A DNA stretch of 64,000 bases from Bolinopsis microptera. Lineage: Eukaryota > Ctenophora > Tentaculata > Lobata > Bolinopsidae. Positions 10,101 to 20,069 of this stretch are shown one piece after another. The position numbers and the translations under genes are program-made. Where the stretch lies: positions 3,265,096-3,329,095 of the forward strand of contig NC_087080.1 in the NCBI RefSeq assembly GCF_026151205.1, in the 5' to 3' direction. The first letter of the stretch is position 1, and every line of letters starts with the position of its first letter. The notes beneath the pieces were generated by a model. It was not told the DNA's origin. It searched no databases and saw only the letters and a list, made by a program, of their open reading frames with translations.

Positions 10101-11732
10101 GCATGGCACTTAACACACACATACCAGGTATAAGCGGAGGTAACATATTCGCCAGTATGGCACTTAACACACACACATACCAGGTATAAGCGGAGGTAAC
10201 ATATTCGCCAGCATGGCACTTAACACACACATACCAGGTATAAGCGGAGGTAACATATTCGCCAGTATGGCACTTAACACACACACATACCAGGTATAAG
10301 CGGAGGTAACATATTCGCCAGCATGGCACTTAACACACACACACACCAGGTATAAGCGGAGGTAACATATTCGCCAGCATGGCACTTAACACACACATAC
10401 CAGGTATAAGCGGAGGTAACATATTCGCCAGTATGGCACTTAACACACACACATACCAGGTATAAGCGGAGGTAACATATTCGCCAGCATTGCACTTAAC
10501 ACACACATACCAGGTATAAGCGGAGGTAACATATTCGCCAGCATGGCACTTAACACACACACACCAGGTATAAGCGGAGGTAACATATTCGCCAGCATGG
10601 CACTTAACACACACACATACCAGGTATAAGCGGAGGTAACATATTCGCCAGCATGGCACTTAACACACACACACCAGGTATAAGCGGAGGTAACATATTC
10701 GCCAGCATGGCACAGAGCATCGAGAAGAGCAGTGCTCTAGTGTGCTTCATGACTGAGGGCTACGAGAGGTCGTCTAATGGGGAGAAGGAGTTGACGTACG
10801 CGGACAATACGAGTGTCAGGATTATACCGTGTTTGTTGCAGGAGAGAGTGGGGGGAGGAGAACCTTATAAACCGACTGGTATTAAACATATAATAATGAA
10901 TCAAATAATGCAACGCCAACGTTGTGTAATTCTATCACATAATTATGATAATTGTGATTTTGAATCGATCCCAAAGAGTTAAGAGATTAAGTAAAGTTAA
11001 TTTCTTTTGGAAATAAGTAATACCGACTTAGAGATATGACAGAGTTCTTCTTCTCAGGCTGGCTTGGATTTCTTAGATCTAACTTACTGTACGTTGATTT
11101 CACGAAGGCTGAATCAGACGAAGAGGTTTATGATAAAGCAATCGAGGACCTCGTCAAACAGATGAACTTTTACATGGTGCGCTTTCTGTTCCGCAAATTG
11201 CAAATCAAAAACAAACTGTGAAATGAAATTATGGATGATAAGATTTTAAAAATATGACTATTATGAAACTAATTTGTTTTGTGGGTATATTGTTCATAAA
11301 ATTATTGGCCACGATAAGTTTACCAATTTAACCATATTTTTCCAGATAATTCCTAATATAACTGGAACAGAAGCACAAGAAAGGATCTTAAACTCGAGTT
11401 CATCACCTACAGCTGACTTCCAAACAGCTGACTTCCCTACAGCCATCATATCAAACCCACTATTATCCCACTTTACCCAAGAAAGGGATCCAACCTGCAC
11501 AGGACCCATGACAGCGCTGAGACTCAGTATAGAATCCATACCACAGCACATTGTGAGGCAAGTTCGCAGACAATTCAGTCGCTCTAGATCAGGGTCAGAC
11601 AGCGTGTCGTCAAATTCTGCGGGTGGTGGAGGGGAGATAAGGGACCAGTCTGACAGTGGCTCTAGTCTGAGTACTGTGTCTGAACCTAGTTTAGATGAAC
11701 AATATTCTCACCTTGGTAGTGCTCCTCCGTGA
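7161..11732 (+). CDS. TIR-domain protein with Ser-rich tail (four exons)
   Basis: Exons 7161-7341, 10678-10878, 11058-11176 and 11346-11732 join in matching phases (1, 1, 0) with GT-AG junctions, giving about 295 residues. TIR landmarks: box 1 HVMLSYQWDSQ (27-37), GYRVWMD (51-57) leading into the BB loop, then ASMAQSIEKSSALVCFM and the EKELTYA helix. Next come RIIPCLLQ, YKPTGWLGF and a final helix (AIEDLVKQM). TIR domains signal by self-association or NAD cleavage. A Glu is present in EKELTYA where many animal TIRs have C-x-x-E-x-x-YA, but the usual Cys is Gly, so activity is uncertain. The last 129 codons are Ser/Thr-rich without a known domain. No membrane segment is seen. The start has A at -3; upstream exons cannot be excluded. 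Intron 1 holds the splice-site minisatellite. Confidence 0.75.
7703..10712 (+). repeat. 55-copy minisatellite derived from the TIR gene's own 3' splice site and exon start
   Basis: There are 55 direct units of 54-58 bases. Each has a (CA)n stretch, then CCAG|GTATAAGCGGAGG, AACATATTCGCCAGCATGGCA, and CTTAA leading into the next CA run. Length varies mainly by the CA count, plus one irregular unit near 8570. The last unit runs straight into the authentic TIR exon. The 35 bases from GTATAAGC to ATGGCA are its real coding start, and only the following CTTAACACA is replaced by CAGAGC. The array thus arose by amplification of intron end plus exon start. Long readings on both strands across the array reflect periodicity, not genes. 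Rare variants (CAGTATGG, CAGCATTGC) recur near 10.1-10.5 kb, which suggests higher-order duplication. Confidence 0.95.
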
Positions 11733-12931
11733 GACGTCATACGAGAATATTAATCATGTATTTGTTTATTGATGAAAGATAAAGGATATAATTTTTAAGG
11801 GGAAGGATCAGTGGGAGAGAAAAAGGAAAGGGAGAGGAAATAAGGGAGAGGGCAGTTACTTCTGCCTCTACTATTAGTTTATACTCATTATGCCTTGATA
11901 TTTTTGAGATTTGATTCGTGAGTCTGAACAGAAATCTGAAGCACCTAGCGTTGACGTAAGTTCATGCTTCGAATGATATTATGTAAATATTAAATGAGAT
12001 TTTAGATATATAATGAGATATTTTACCGTCAAAATGATGAAACCTATACCATTGTTGACCTCATATTTTCGTTACAACAGCTCTATACTCTACTTTCGTC
12101 ACCTCGTACCTCCATACCTCGCGCTCGAAGCATTGCTTCACTGTCTCCACTCTCCAGTAGTTTATTCCCTTTATTAAAATATAGTCTTTAAAATAGCATT
12201 ATTTAATTATCAACTTTGTTATCTAATACAATACTGGTACTCGAAAGTGCAAGAATGACATCAGGTGCAAATCATCTGTAAATAGATCAATCTAGATCAC
12301 GAGACCGTTTAACGGCTGCTGTGTAGTTGTAGTGTGTATGAACCGTTGCTTACGTGATTTGAAAAGACCTTAATGATCCAGAATATTACTTCATCCGACA
12401 CCATGTGGTTCCATTTGGATCCATAAGATTTTGAAATTTTTCTCTTTTAAGAGATTCAGATCATAAGTATGAGACTAAGGACTAATGATGTTAAATGAGC
12501 TCGGTCTGACACGTGTTTGTAAAGACATAAACAGTTGGATCCCTTGAGGAATCCCTCAAAATCCCTCAAAATCGCCCAACACCCTCGCAGTAAGGCGATA
12601 ATTGTTCATGATCTTAGATCTTAATATTATGACAATCATTTATAATAGCTACAAACCACTTGAACACCTGTTATCACGACCACATGCAGCATGCTCAGTC
12701 CAGCATATAACTACCAGTAATCAGCCTTGCTATTTAGAACATTCATGAAATCTGCTATTTGTGGTTCAGTTTTTGTTTTAAAATATTTTATTTTTGATCT
12801 AAGCAGCATTGTGCTGCTGTACTTTGCTCGACAGAGTAACGTAAATCTAACAGTAACGGTATAATTAGATACTTGATTTTTATATCTTTCTGACACACAT
12901 CATAACATAGGATTAAAAGTAAGTCTAAACA
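11733..12931. other. Intergenic region
   Basis: This is the 3' flank of the TIR gene and 5' flank of the GPCR gene. I see no reading frame with recognisable similarity, no tandem repeat, and no transposon ends. It has AT-rich stretches and a purine-rich tract at about 11800-11850. Confidence 0.5.
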
Positions 12932-13996
12932 ATGAAAGTAAACGACGAGAGTTTTACAAACCTAACTGTATTGGCTGATGCTCTCGGGCTTAGCAGCACT
13001 GAATACTCGATACTCTCAACCTCACTCAGCATATACTTCATCTTAATAATAATTCTTGGTGGAATTGGAAACTCCCTCGTCATCTACGGAGTATGGAAGC
13101 ACAACGCCCTCAAAATGGAGAAGAGAAGTGTTCTAGCCCTACTGAGTGTGGCATTTGCTGACCTTGCATGTGTTGTGGTGTTCTACTTCCCTCGACTTAC
13201 CACTCTTCTGGGTGGGAGGTGGGTTTTAGGAACGAAGTTTTGTTATTCCACACTCATGAGGTGGACTGAGATCCCGTGTGAGCAGAACTTCATAGCACTG
13301 CTGTCCTGTCACAGAGCATATCTTATATGGAAACCACTCCGAGGCGGCATCCCTACCACCGTAATGAGGAACCTCCTTATCCTTATTTGCGTGTATTTCC
13401 CCCTCACGTATACTCTGGAAACTGTGCTGATTGACGGGCCACTGCTCAAGTTTGAGCCATCAATGTTTGATTGCGAGATTGATGTGACGCAGATAAAGAG
13501 CTCTTCAGCTAAATTCATACCATACCGAGGATTTATCCAAACCTTTCTCCCGCTTATCGCTATCATCCTAGCAAACGTCCTAATTCTTGCTTTTATGGGG
13601 AAAGCTGGACACCTTCGACGATTCCGTGCGGTAAAAACTGTATCGATAGTTTGTTGGACATTTCTGGTGAGTTATATTCCCTGTATGGCACTGTGGATAT
13701 TGAAGGGTTTATCAGCAACAAATACCATACCCACACCGAGCAGTCAGGTGTTTATCGGACTGAGGATAGCCACCATCATGTCAATAGCTATCAACATCGT
13801 GGCAAACCCCGTTATTTATTTCTACACCAACGAGAAGTTTGCTTTCTTCATCCGAGAGCTGTTGAGGGGGGATGTGAGGGAGTTTGGGAGGAATTGGCAG
13901 AACCACGTGAATCAGGTTTCGAGTCCAACAACAGGAAACACGACTAACGCAATGCCATTGCAAATAGTTACTTCAATCGTAAGGCTAACTGGCTAA
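12932..13996 (+). CDS. Class A (rhodopsin-like) G-protein-coupled receptor, single exon
   Basis: The product has 354 residues and seven hydrophobic segments, at about 32-54, 66-86, 104-126, 146-166, 200-222, 234-257 and 276-298. Family landmarks: N47 in GGIGNSLV (TM1), D77 in SVAFADLA (TM2), C104 at the top of TM3 with C181 in the second outer loop as its likely disulfide partner, P250 in TM6 (FLVSYIP), and NPVIYF (292-297, the NPxxY motif) in TM7. A helix 8 follows (NEKFAFFIREL). The DRY motif is changed to CHR (126-128), and TM4 lacks the usual Trp. An N-glycosylation site (NLT) lies at 10-12. It is a plasma-membrane receptor probably coupling to G proteins; the ligand cannot be told, and a peptide ligand is plausible. 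No intron interrupts it. Confidence 0.9.
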   Translation: MKVNDESFTNLTVLADALGLSSTEYSILSTSLSIYFILIIILGGIGNSLVIYGVWKHNALKMEKRSVLALLSVAFADLACVVVFYFPRLTTLLGGRWVLGTKFCYSTLMRWTEIPCEQNFIALLSCHRAYLIWKPLRGGIPTTVMRNLLILICVYFPLTYTLETVLIDGPLLKFEPSMFDCEIDVTQIKSSSAKFIPYRGFIQTFLPLIAIILANVLILAFMGKAGHLRRFRAVKTVSIVCWTFLVSYIPCMALWILKGLSATNTIPTPSSQVFIGLRIATIMSIAINIVANPVIYFYTNEKFAFFIRELLRGDVREFGRNWQNHVNQVSSPTTGNTTNAMPLQIVTSIVRLTG

Positions 13997-14139
13997 GTCA
14001 ACGCCGACCCTAAGAAACTATGCCTGCCCTAAACACGCCCGTAGAACGACTAACATAAAACTCTAAATTAACGTTTTCTCTGACAAGTGGTTGTAAAAAA
14101 GGATGATGATTAATCACTCTACACTCGACTGTCACGTTT

Positions 14140-14819
14140 TGAAGATGAAATTTCCAGGACCGACATTTTACAGTTCAGAAAATTTCATATTTGAAAATGG
14201 GACATGATTTTGAAAATACAACTTTTTGTTTTGTTAAGCTTTCTGCTGTGGACTTCCTCCGACCGAAATCAAACTTCCAGCACCTCAATCGTGCCATTTG
14301 GTATCTACTGTTGACTTATTAATTGGTTGCGGGTGAAAAAATTAATCAAAACTGTAAAATTTCGGTCCTCGAAATTTCATCTTCAAAAACTGAAAATGGG
14401 ACACAGATTGGGACGATATTATTTTGCAATTTTATTCGGGATTTTGACCCTCAGTACCTTAATTTGGTTTTATACCATCATCAATTAACTGACTAATTGG
14501 TTTCTGGGCAACAAATTCATCCAATTTGTCAAATTTGTGTTCAGAAAATTTCATATTTGAAAATGGGACAGGATTTTGAAAATACAACTTTTTGTTTTGT
14601 TAAGCTTCTGCTGTGGGCTTCCTCCGACCGAAATCAAACTTCCAGCACCTCAATCGTGCCATTTGGTATCTATTGTTGACTTTTTAATTGGTTGCGGGTG
14701 AAAAAAATCAATCAAAACTGTAATATTTAGGTCCTCGAAATTTCATCTTCAAAAACTGAAAATGGGACACAGATTGGGACAATATGATTTTGCAATTTTA
14801 TTCGGGATATTGACTCCCA
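14140..14819 (+). repeat. ~370-bp satellite, first block
   Basis: Direct copies of a unit containing CAGAAAATTTCATATTTGAA, CTCCGACCGAAATCAAAC, TCGGGATTTTGACC. Starts are seen near 14172 and 14541, a spacing of about 369. The block is cut at 14819 by the 3.1 kb element and resumes at 17964. Short readings through it are not conserved genes. Confidence 0.8.
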
Positions 14820-17800
14820 TAGGGCCTGTCGTGATATCATGGATCGCTTAGGTTCCACCAGGATCTGGTAGTCCTCATAATTCTGCGGCCTCTATGTTTC
14901 GTCATCTCGCACAACTCTTTAAGAATCTTGTGGATTTGGCATGTGAAAATTTGCAGCCTTCCAGACATTGATTGGGTTAACGAGGTGTCGTACGTCACCT
15001 CAAGATCGGGTGACAGGGGGCTGACCAGGCCAGAACCCAATTGATTGGGTCTTAGGTCACGTGATTATGAGCCTGAGGTCACGTGACTATGACGTCACCA
15101 GACCTTCCTCTCCGTTTCCCGCTCATTGGACCAGGTGAGCTTGCATGCATGTGAATGTGGGTGTAAGTATAGCTGTACTGTAGTTTATACCTAATTAAAC
15201 CCCTATAGAAACCGAAAATTTATTTTCTGGCAGAAAGCTAGAAATTTACCAAAATATCGTCATTGTTTTAAATTTATTTTGATGACCATTCCTGACCTAA
15301 AATCGCACGAGAAATCGATTAAACTTGGTTTCAGAACTCAACAATGCTTCCTTATGCCTTAAAATCCATGTTTTATCAATACAATCAACATCTCGATCAT
15401 GTAGTTAAACTTATTACTTAACGGATTCAAGTATAGTTACGCGGTAGACAAACTAAAACAAAATTGTAGGTTTATAACCTGCCAGGACGTGCGCCGAGTT
15501 AAACTTGTCGAAGGTAATATTTTACGAGTATCACCCGTTAAAAACAAAACACCAGTTTAATTGTCCTTTTGTCTGAACCATATGGTTAAGTGCAAGCTGT
15601 ATACAATACGTCAAAAAATCATATCAACGAATCGTATCAAAGTCCATCATCAGTTAGTAACAGAGTAAAGATCAGAGCAGAACGAAGGAACATGCTTGCT
15701 TGCGGGAATCTTTTCTGAAATATTGTCGACAGGTTAACATCAATTGCATTTCCGTTACTTGGGTGTGGGATATAAAGCATTATATGGTTGTTATTAAAGC
15801 CTACATAATACTCTTCAGTTAATATGGCTAATGTTTAGCATTATTTATAATCCATTATAATGATTGATGTGATCTGAAATTAAGTTAAGCTACAGACGTT
15901 TTTTGTGACAATTCAAGAAATAATGGTTGAGCTCCTGCCTGTGAGCCACTTAGGAAATACAGTATATCTGATTTATTGTACCTTCACTTCTTCTGCTTTT
16001 TCGTTTGCTGTCTGTGCTCTGCGACAGCAATTTGTTGCCCAGACTTCCTATCCTCCCCTACCACCTTCTTACCACAGGTTGACATAAGAGCCACTTGCCT
16101 CTCAACGGCTTGATTGTTGTTGACAAATGCCGTTTTGAGAGGCATTCTTATATAGGAGATGATAGCGGCTCTCGTCAGACCACGTAGCAAGGGGGGTAGG
16201 GTTACCCGGGCATACTCCTTCTTTGCTGAGGATAATTGTGTTATTTTTTATTTACATCATGTACTGAGACTTAAGAAACTATAACCTATGAAATAAGTGT
16301 TACATCATAAACAAACAAAGTCCGTAATTTGCTGATACGTGTTCTATGCTCACACTCGCTCCCTCAACTTCTGTCTTAATCTACGGATATCGAACGAATT
16401 GTAACAAAAAGAATAAAAAATTCACGTGTAAAGTTGCAAGTAATAATATATCTAATAGCTTGATCATATATTCAGCGACAATATTTACAAGGGAAATTGA
16501 AACCACATACTTGAAGATGTTGGCTTTACTGTTAAGAGATATCAATAATTCCGATTCAGCATAAAATTGAACAAGTTCCTCAGCCACCAAGGTCAGAATT
16601 CTGTTAATCTGTACCTTCGGTTGCTGGTCACTTCTAAGAAGTAATAATTGAAGCACTCTCCTAGTCGAAGGAATCGTTTGAGGTAACTCAAGTGGCTCTC
16701 CAATAAGGGAGGAAAACTTCATTTTTGAATGGAAAATTGTAACGAATTGAAAATGTAACGATTAAAATAATGCTTGCATTTCTTGCGTGATTTAGCAGCC
16801 TTTTTTAGCGTAATCTTGATTAAAACTGCTGCCATTGGTCGATATATTCTATCAGTAGAATAAGCTGTTGCAATTGGCCACATATTGTTAACTAATGCAC
16901 CCTACTAACGCGTGTCTTACTCCGCAAAACCATCCAAAAGCTATACACTAATCCTACCTAATCTTACACTCAGCTCTAATGGCTATTCTACACTCAAACT
17001 AGAACATTCTAAAAGATCGATTATTACGCTGAAACCCTGCTGTGTACAGCTTATTGGCCACTGTGTATGTGCTAGTAGTCATATATGTGTGAAAAGATGC
17101 CGATAATACTTCCAGATTAATTACGAAAATTGAAATAACAGACACTTAAAAAAAGCTGCCCAACTGAAATTGCACAAATTGCAATACAACTGCCACATAA
17201 CACAAGGTTTTTATACATATAAGTTTATTTAACGGGTGATACTCGTAAAATATTTGTTCCAAATATTACCTTCGACGAGTTTAACTAGGCGCAGGTCCTG
17301 GTAGGTTATAAACCTACAATTTTGTTTTAGTTTGTCTACCGCGTAACTATACTTGAATCCGTTAAGTAATAAGTTTAACTACATGATCGAGATGTTGATT
17401 GTATTGATAAAACATGGATTTTAAGGCATAAGGAAGCATTGTTGAGTTCTGAAACCAAGTTTAATCGATTTCTCGTGCGATTTTAGGTCAGGAATGGTCA
17501 TCAAAATAAATTTAAAACAATGACGATATTTTGGTAAATTTCTAGCTTTCTGCCAGAAAATAAATTTTCGGTTTCTATAGGGGTTTAATTAGGTATAAAC
17601 TACAGTACAGCTATACTTACACCCACATTCACATGCATGCAAGCTCACCTGGTCCAATGAGCGGGAAACGGAGAGGAAGGTCTGGTGACGTCATAGTCAC
17701 GTGACCTCAGGCTCATAATCACGTGACCTAAGACCCAATCAATTGGGTTCTGGCCTGGTCAGCCCCCTGTCACCCGATCTTGAGGTGACGTACGACACCT

Positions 17801-17963
17801 CGTTAACCCAATCAATGTCTGGAAGGCTGCAAATTTTCACATGCCAAATCCACAAGATTCTTAAAGAGTTGTGCGAGATGACGAAACATAGAGGCCGCAG
17901 AATTATGAGGACTACCAGATCCTGGTGGAACCTAAGCGATCCATGATATCACGACAGGCCCTA
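14820..17963. mobile_element. 3.1 kb DNA element with ~720-bp terminal inverted repeats, Mutator-like
   Basis: The left arm (14820-15542) and right arm (17231-17963) are near-identical inverted copies ending TAGGGCCTGTCG...CGACAGGCCCTA. The 9-base direct repeat TGACTCCCA flanks both ends (14811-14819 and 17964-17972). The related satellite copies show the uninterrupted target. Long arms with a 9-bp duplication fit Mutator-like elements. An identical 67-residue reading occurs in both arms because they are inverted copies. The core (15543-17230) shows no transposase I recognise, so the element is probably non-autonomous. A minus-strand frame lies at 16381-16722. Confidence 0.85.
16381..16722 (-). 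CDS. Hypothetical 113-residue frame inside the long-TIR element
   Basis: This is the only sizeable open frame in the element's core (MKFSSLIGEPLELPQTIPST..., then a hydrophobic C-terminal half). The first half has protein-like composition (RILTLVAEELVQFYAESELL). I recognise no family. It could be a remnant of the element's own gene, a captured host fragment, or chance. Confidence 0.2.
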   Translation of the reverse strand: MKFSSLIGEPLELPQTIPSTRRVLQLLLLRSDQQPKVQINRILTLVAEELVQFYAESELLISLNSKANIFKYVVSISLVNIVAEYMIKLLDILLLATLHVNFLFFLLQFVRYP

Positions 17964-18592
17964 TGACTCCCAGTACACCTCAATTTGGTTTTATACCATC
18001 ATTAATTAACTGACTAATTGGTTTCTGTCAAATTTGTGTTCAGAAAATTTCATATTTGAAAATGGGACAGGATTTTGAAAATGCAACCTTTCGTTTTGTT
18101 AAGCTTTCTGCTGTGGGCTTCTTCCGACCAAAATCAAACTTCCAGCACCTCAAATCGTGTCATTTGTTATCTATTGTTGACTTACTTATTGGTTGCAGGT
18201 GAAAAAATCAGTCAAAACTGTAAAATTTCGGTCCTGGAAATTTCATCTTCAAAAACTGAAAATGGGACAGATATTGGGAAAATATGATTTTGCAATTTTA
18301 TTCGGGATTTTGACCCTCAATACCTCAATTTGGTTTCATACCATCATCAATTAACTGACTAATTGGTTTCTGGGCAAAAGTTTCATCCAATCTGTCAATT
18401 TTGTGTTCAGAAAATTTCATATTTGAAAATGGGACAGGATTTTGAAAATGCAACCTTTCGTTTTGTTAAGCTTTCTGCTGTGGGCTTCCTCCGACCGAAA
18501 TCAAACTTCCAGCACCTCAATCGTGTCATTTGGCATCTATTGTTGACTTACTAATTGGTTGCAGGTGAAAAAATCAGTCAAACCTGTAAAAT
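17964..18592 (+). repeat. ~370-bp satellite, second block
   Basis: This is the continuation of the array interrupted at 14819, with starts near 18038 and 18404. It ends where the (CTCCCT)n array begins, inside the usual GTAAAATTTCGGTCC segment (here GTAAAATCCCTCTCC). Confidence 0.8.
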
Positions 18593-19050
18593 CCCTCTCC
18601 CTCTCCCTCTCCCTCTCCCTCTCCCTCTCCCTCTCCCTCTCCCTCTCCCTCTCCCTCTCCCTCTCCCTCTCCCTCTCCCTCTCCCTCTCCCTCTCCCTCT
18701 CCCTCTCCCTCTCCCTCTCCCTCTCCCTCTCCCTCTCCCTCTCCCTCTCCCTCTCCCTCTCCCTCTCCCTCTCCCTCTCCCTCTCCCTCTCCCTCTCCCT
18801 CTCCCTCTCCCTCTCCCTCTCCCTCTCCCTCTCCCTCTCCCTCTCCCTCTCCCTCTCCCTCTCCCTCTCCCTCTCCCTCTCCCTCTCCCTCTCCCTCTCC
18901 CTCTCCCTCTCCCTCTCCCTCTCCCTCTCCCTCTCCCTCTCCCTCTCCCTCTCCCTCTCCCTCTCCCTCTCCCTCTCCCTCTCCCTCTCCCTCTCCCTCT
19001 CCCTCTCCCTCTCCCTCTCCCTCTCCCTCTCCCTCTCCCTCTCCCTCTCT
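18593..19050 (+). repeat. (CTCCCT)n array, about 76 uninterrupted copies
   Basis: A perfect hexamer repeat of about 455 bp. The G-rich strand is (GGGAGA)n, a run of G-triplets with three-base spacers that fits the G-quadruplex rule throughout. Apparent Leu-Pro, Ser-Leu and Arg-Glu proteins across it are artefacts of repetition. Confidence 0.95.
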
Positions 19051-19117
19051 GAAAGAACAGTAAAGTATAATAGTATAGAATGTATAACTATAAGCTTATA
19101 AGAGGCGTGGTCGTGCT

Positions 19118-19125
19118 TATAAATA
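19118..19125 (+). promoter_or_regulatory. TATA-box-like motif upstream of the signal-peptide exon
   Basis: TATAAATA lies about 360 bases before the first candidate ATG of the exon. The duplicate copy has ACCAATA at the same place, so this motif is lost or absent there. No transcription start is proven. Confidence 0.3.
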
Positions 19126-19480
19126 CCAGCACCTAGCCGCCTGAGCTCTTGTGGATACACCGTTTTCTTGAAACAGATGCTTAAACTATGATCTATATTA
19201 TGCTAGTAACCTCTGTAAATAGCATTAGCACTTCGTCCAACCAACCAGGGCTCTCAGAGAGAGCTAGGGAAGACTCACGATCGCGATTGGTGGATTGCTA
19301 GCACGTACTGTCCAGGCCTAATGGTAATGTGGACCATTTTCTTTAGCATTAGCCATGAGACTGAGAGCGAACTCTCTCCAAGGTCACAACAACTATGTTC
19401 AACCCTTTGCCTTTGCGTTCAATTCCTTAGCTCTCCAAAGTTTCACACAATCGAGTCCGAAGAAGGCGTGTGATGACAAG

Positions 19481-19796
19481 ATGAAGATGAACTATTGGCT
19501 TTCCGAAGAGTTCACATTCACAATGGTCAGCACCAAGGACATCTTGACCATCTTGATCCTGACTATCAGTATCTCCATTTGGGGGCGGGGGGCCGCTGCT
19601 GCTGACGAAAATGGTATGTTACTATGTTTACCTAATCGGACGTTATTTGACCGGACATTGTGTGATTGTGAACAAACATATAATTTTACGTCTTTACACT
19701 TAATTAGTCACTGTTCTTTAGATTATAGAATTGGGGACTGTCCGGGAAACTACACGATGTGTCGGGTCGGATCAACCTGGATAGAATTTACTTTCA
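19481..19796 (+). CDS. First exon of a secreted or membrane protein gene (copy 1)
   Basis: From ATG at 19481 (or 19523) the exon encodes MVSTKDILTILILTISISIW, a clear signal peptide, then a short Gly/Ala stretch. The frame continues with an extracellular-like Cys-rich and N-glycosylated segment (NRTLFDRTLC, YNFTSLHL, DCPGNYTMC). Two donors fit, both phase 1: AATG|gtatgt after 19613 and TTCA|gtgagt after 19796. Upstream in-frame ATGs (from 19355) are not conserved in the duplicate because of a deletion, which favours the later start. Downstream exons are not identified, and the family is not recognised. Confidence 0.45.
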
Positions 19797-20069
19797 GTGA
19801 GTCATATAGAATTTAAAAGGATATTGGAAACGGGAATAGACACTATATAAATAGAATAGAAACAATATAAATATAAAAATCACTTCAGACTCTTTTATAA
19901 AAAACAAAATACTAATTTGAAGTTTGAACGGCTCATATTAATTTAATGCAAGGAACTTACTGGAATACTTATGACTGGAAAGCTTAACATACCCGGGCGG
20001 AACCGGCTTAAAACCGGAGAAACCCACTGACCCGAGAAAGATATCGGTCCTCCGATTGTTCTACGTTAT

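Larger units (their letters stand above)
18211..20069 (+). repeat. 1.86 kb direct duplication, copy 1
   Basis: Contains satellite sequence, a (CTCCCT)n array, a promoter-like region and the signal-peptide exon. It matches 21217-23068 at high identity, about 3.0 kb apart. Similarity ends at CGGTCCTCCGATTGT. Copy 1 has segments missing from copy 2, including bases around 19370-19381 before the exon. Confidence 0.85.

Noticed and set aside
7677-10670. Long open frames (up to 408 residues) on both strands across the minisatellite
   Set aside because: The unit lacks stops in several frames, so openness is automatic; the frames shift whenever a unit has 56 or 58 bases.
7703-10712. CRISPR-like array
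   Set aside because: Units are head-to-tail without unique spacers, derived from a neighbouring exon, in an intron-bearing genome.
14837-17946. Identical 67-residue protein in two places (14837-15040 minus, 17743-17946 plus)
   Set aside because: They are the two inverted arms of one element; identity follows from the arms, and no domain is seen.
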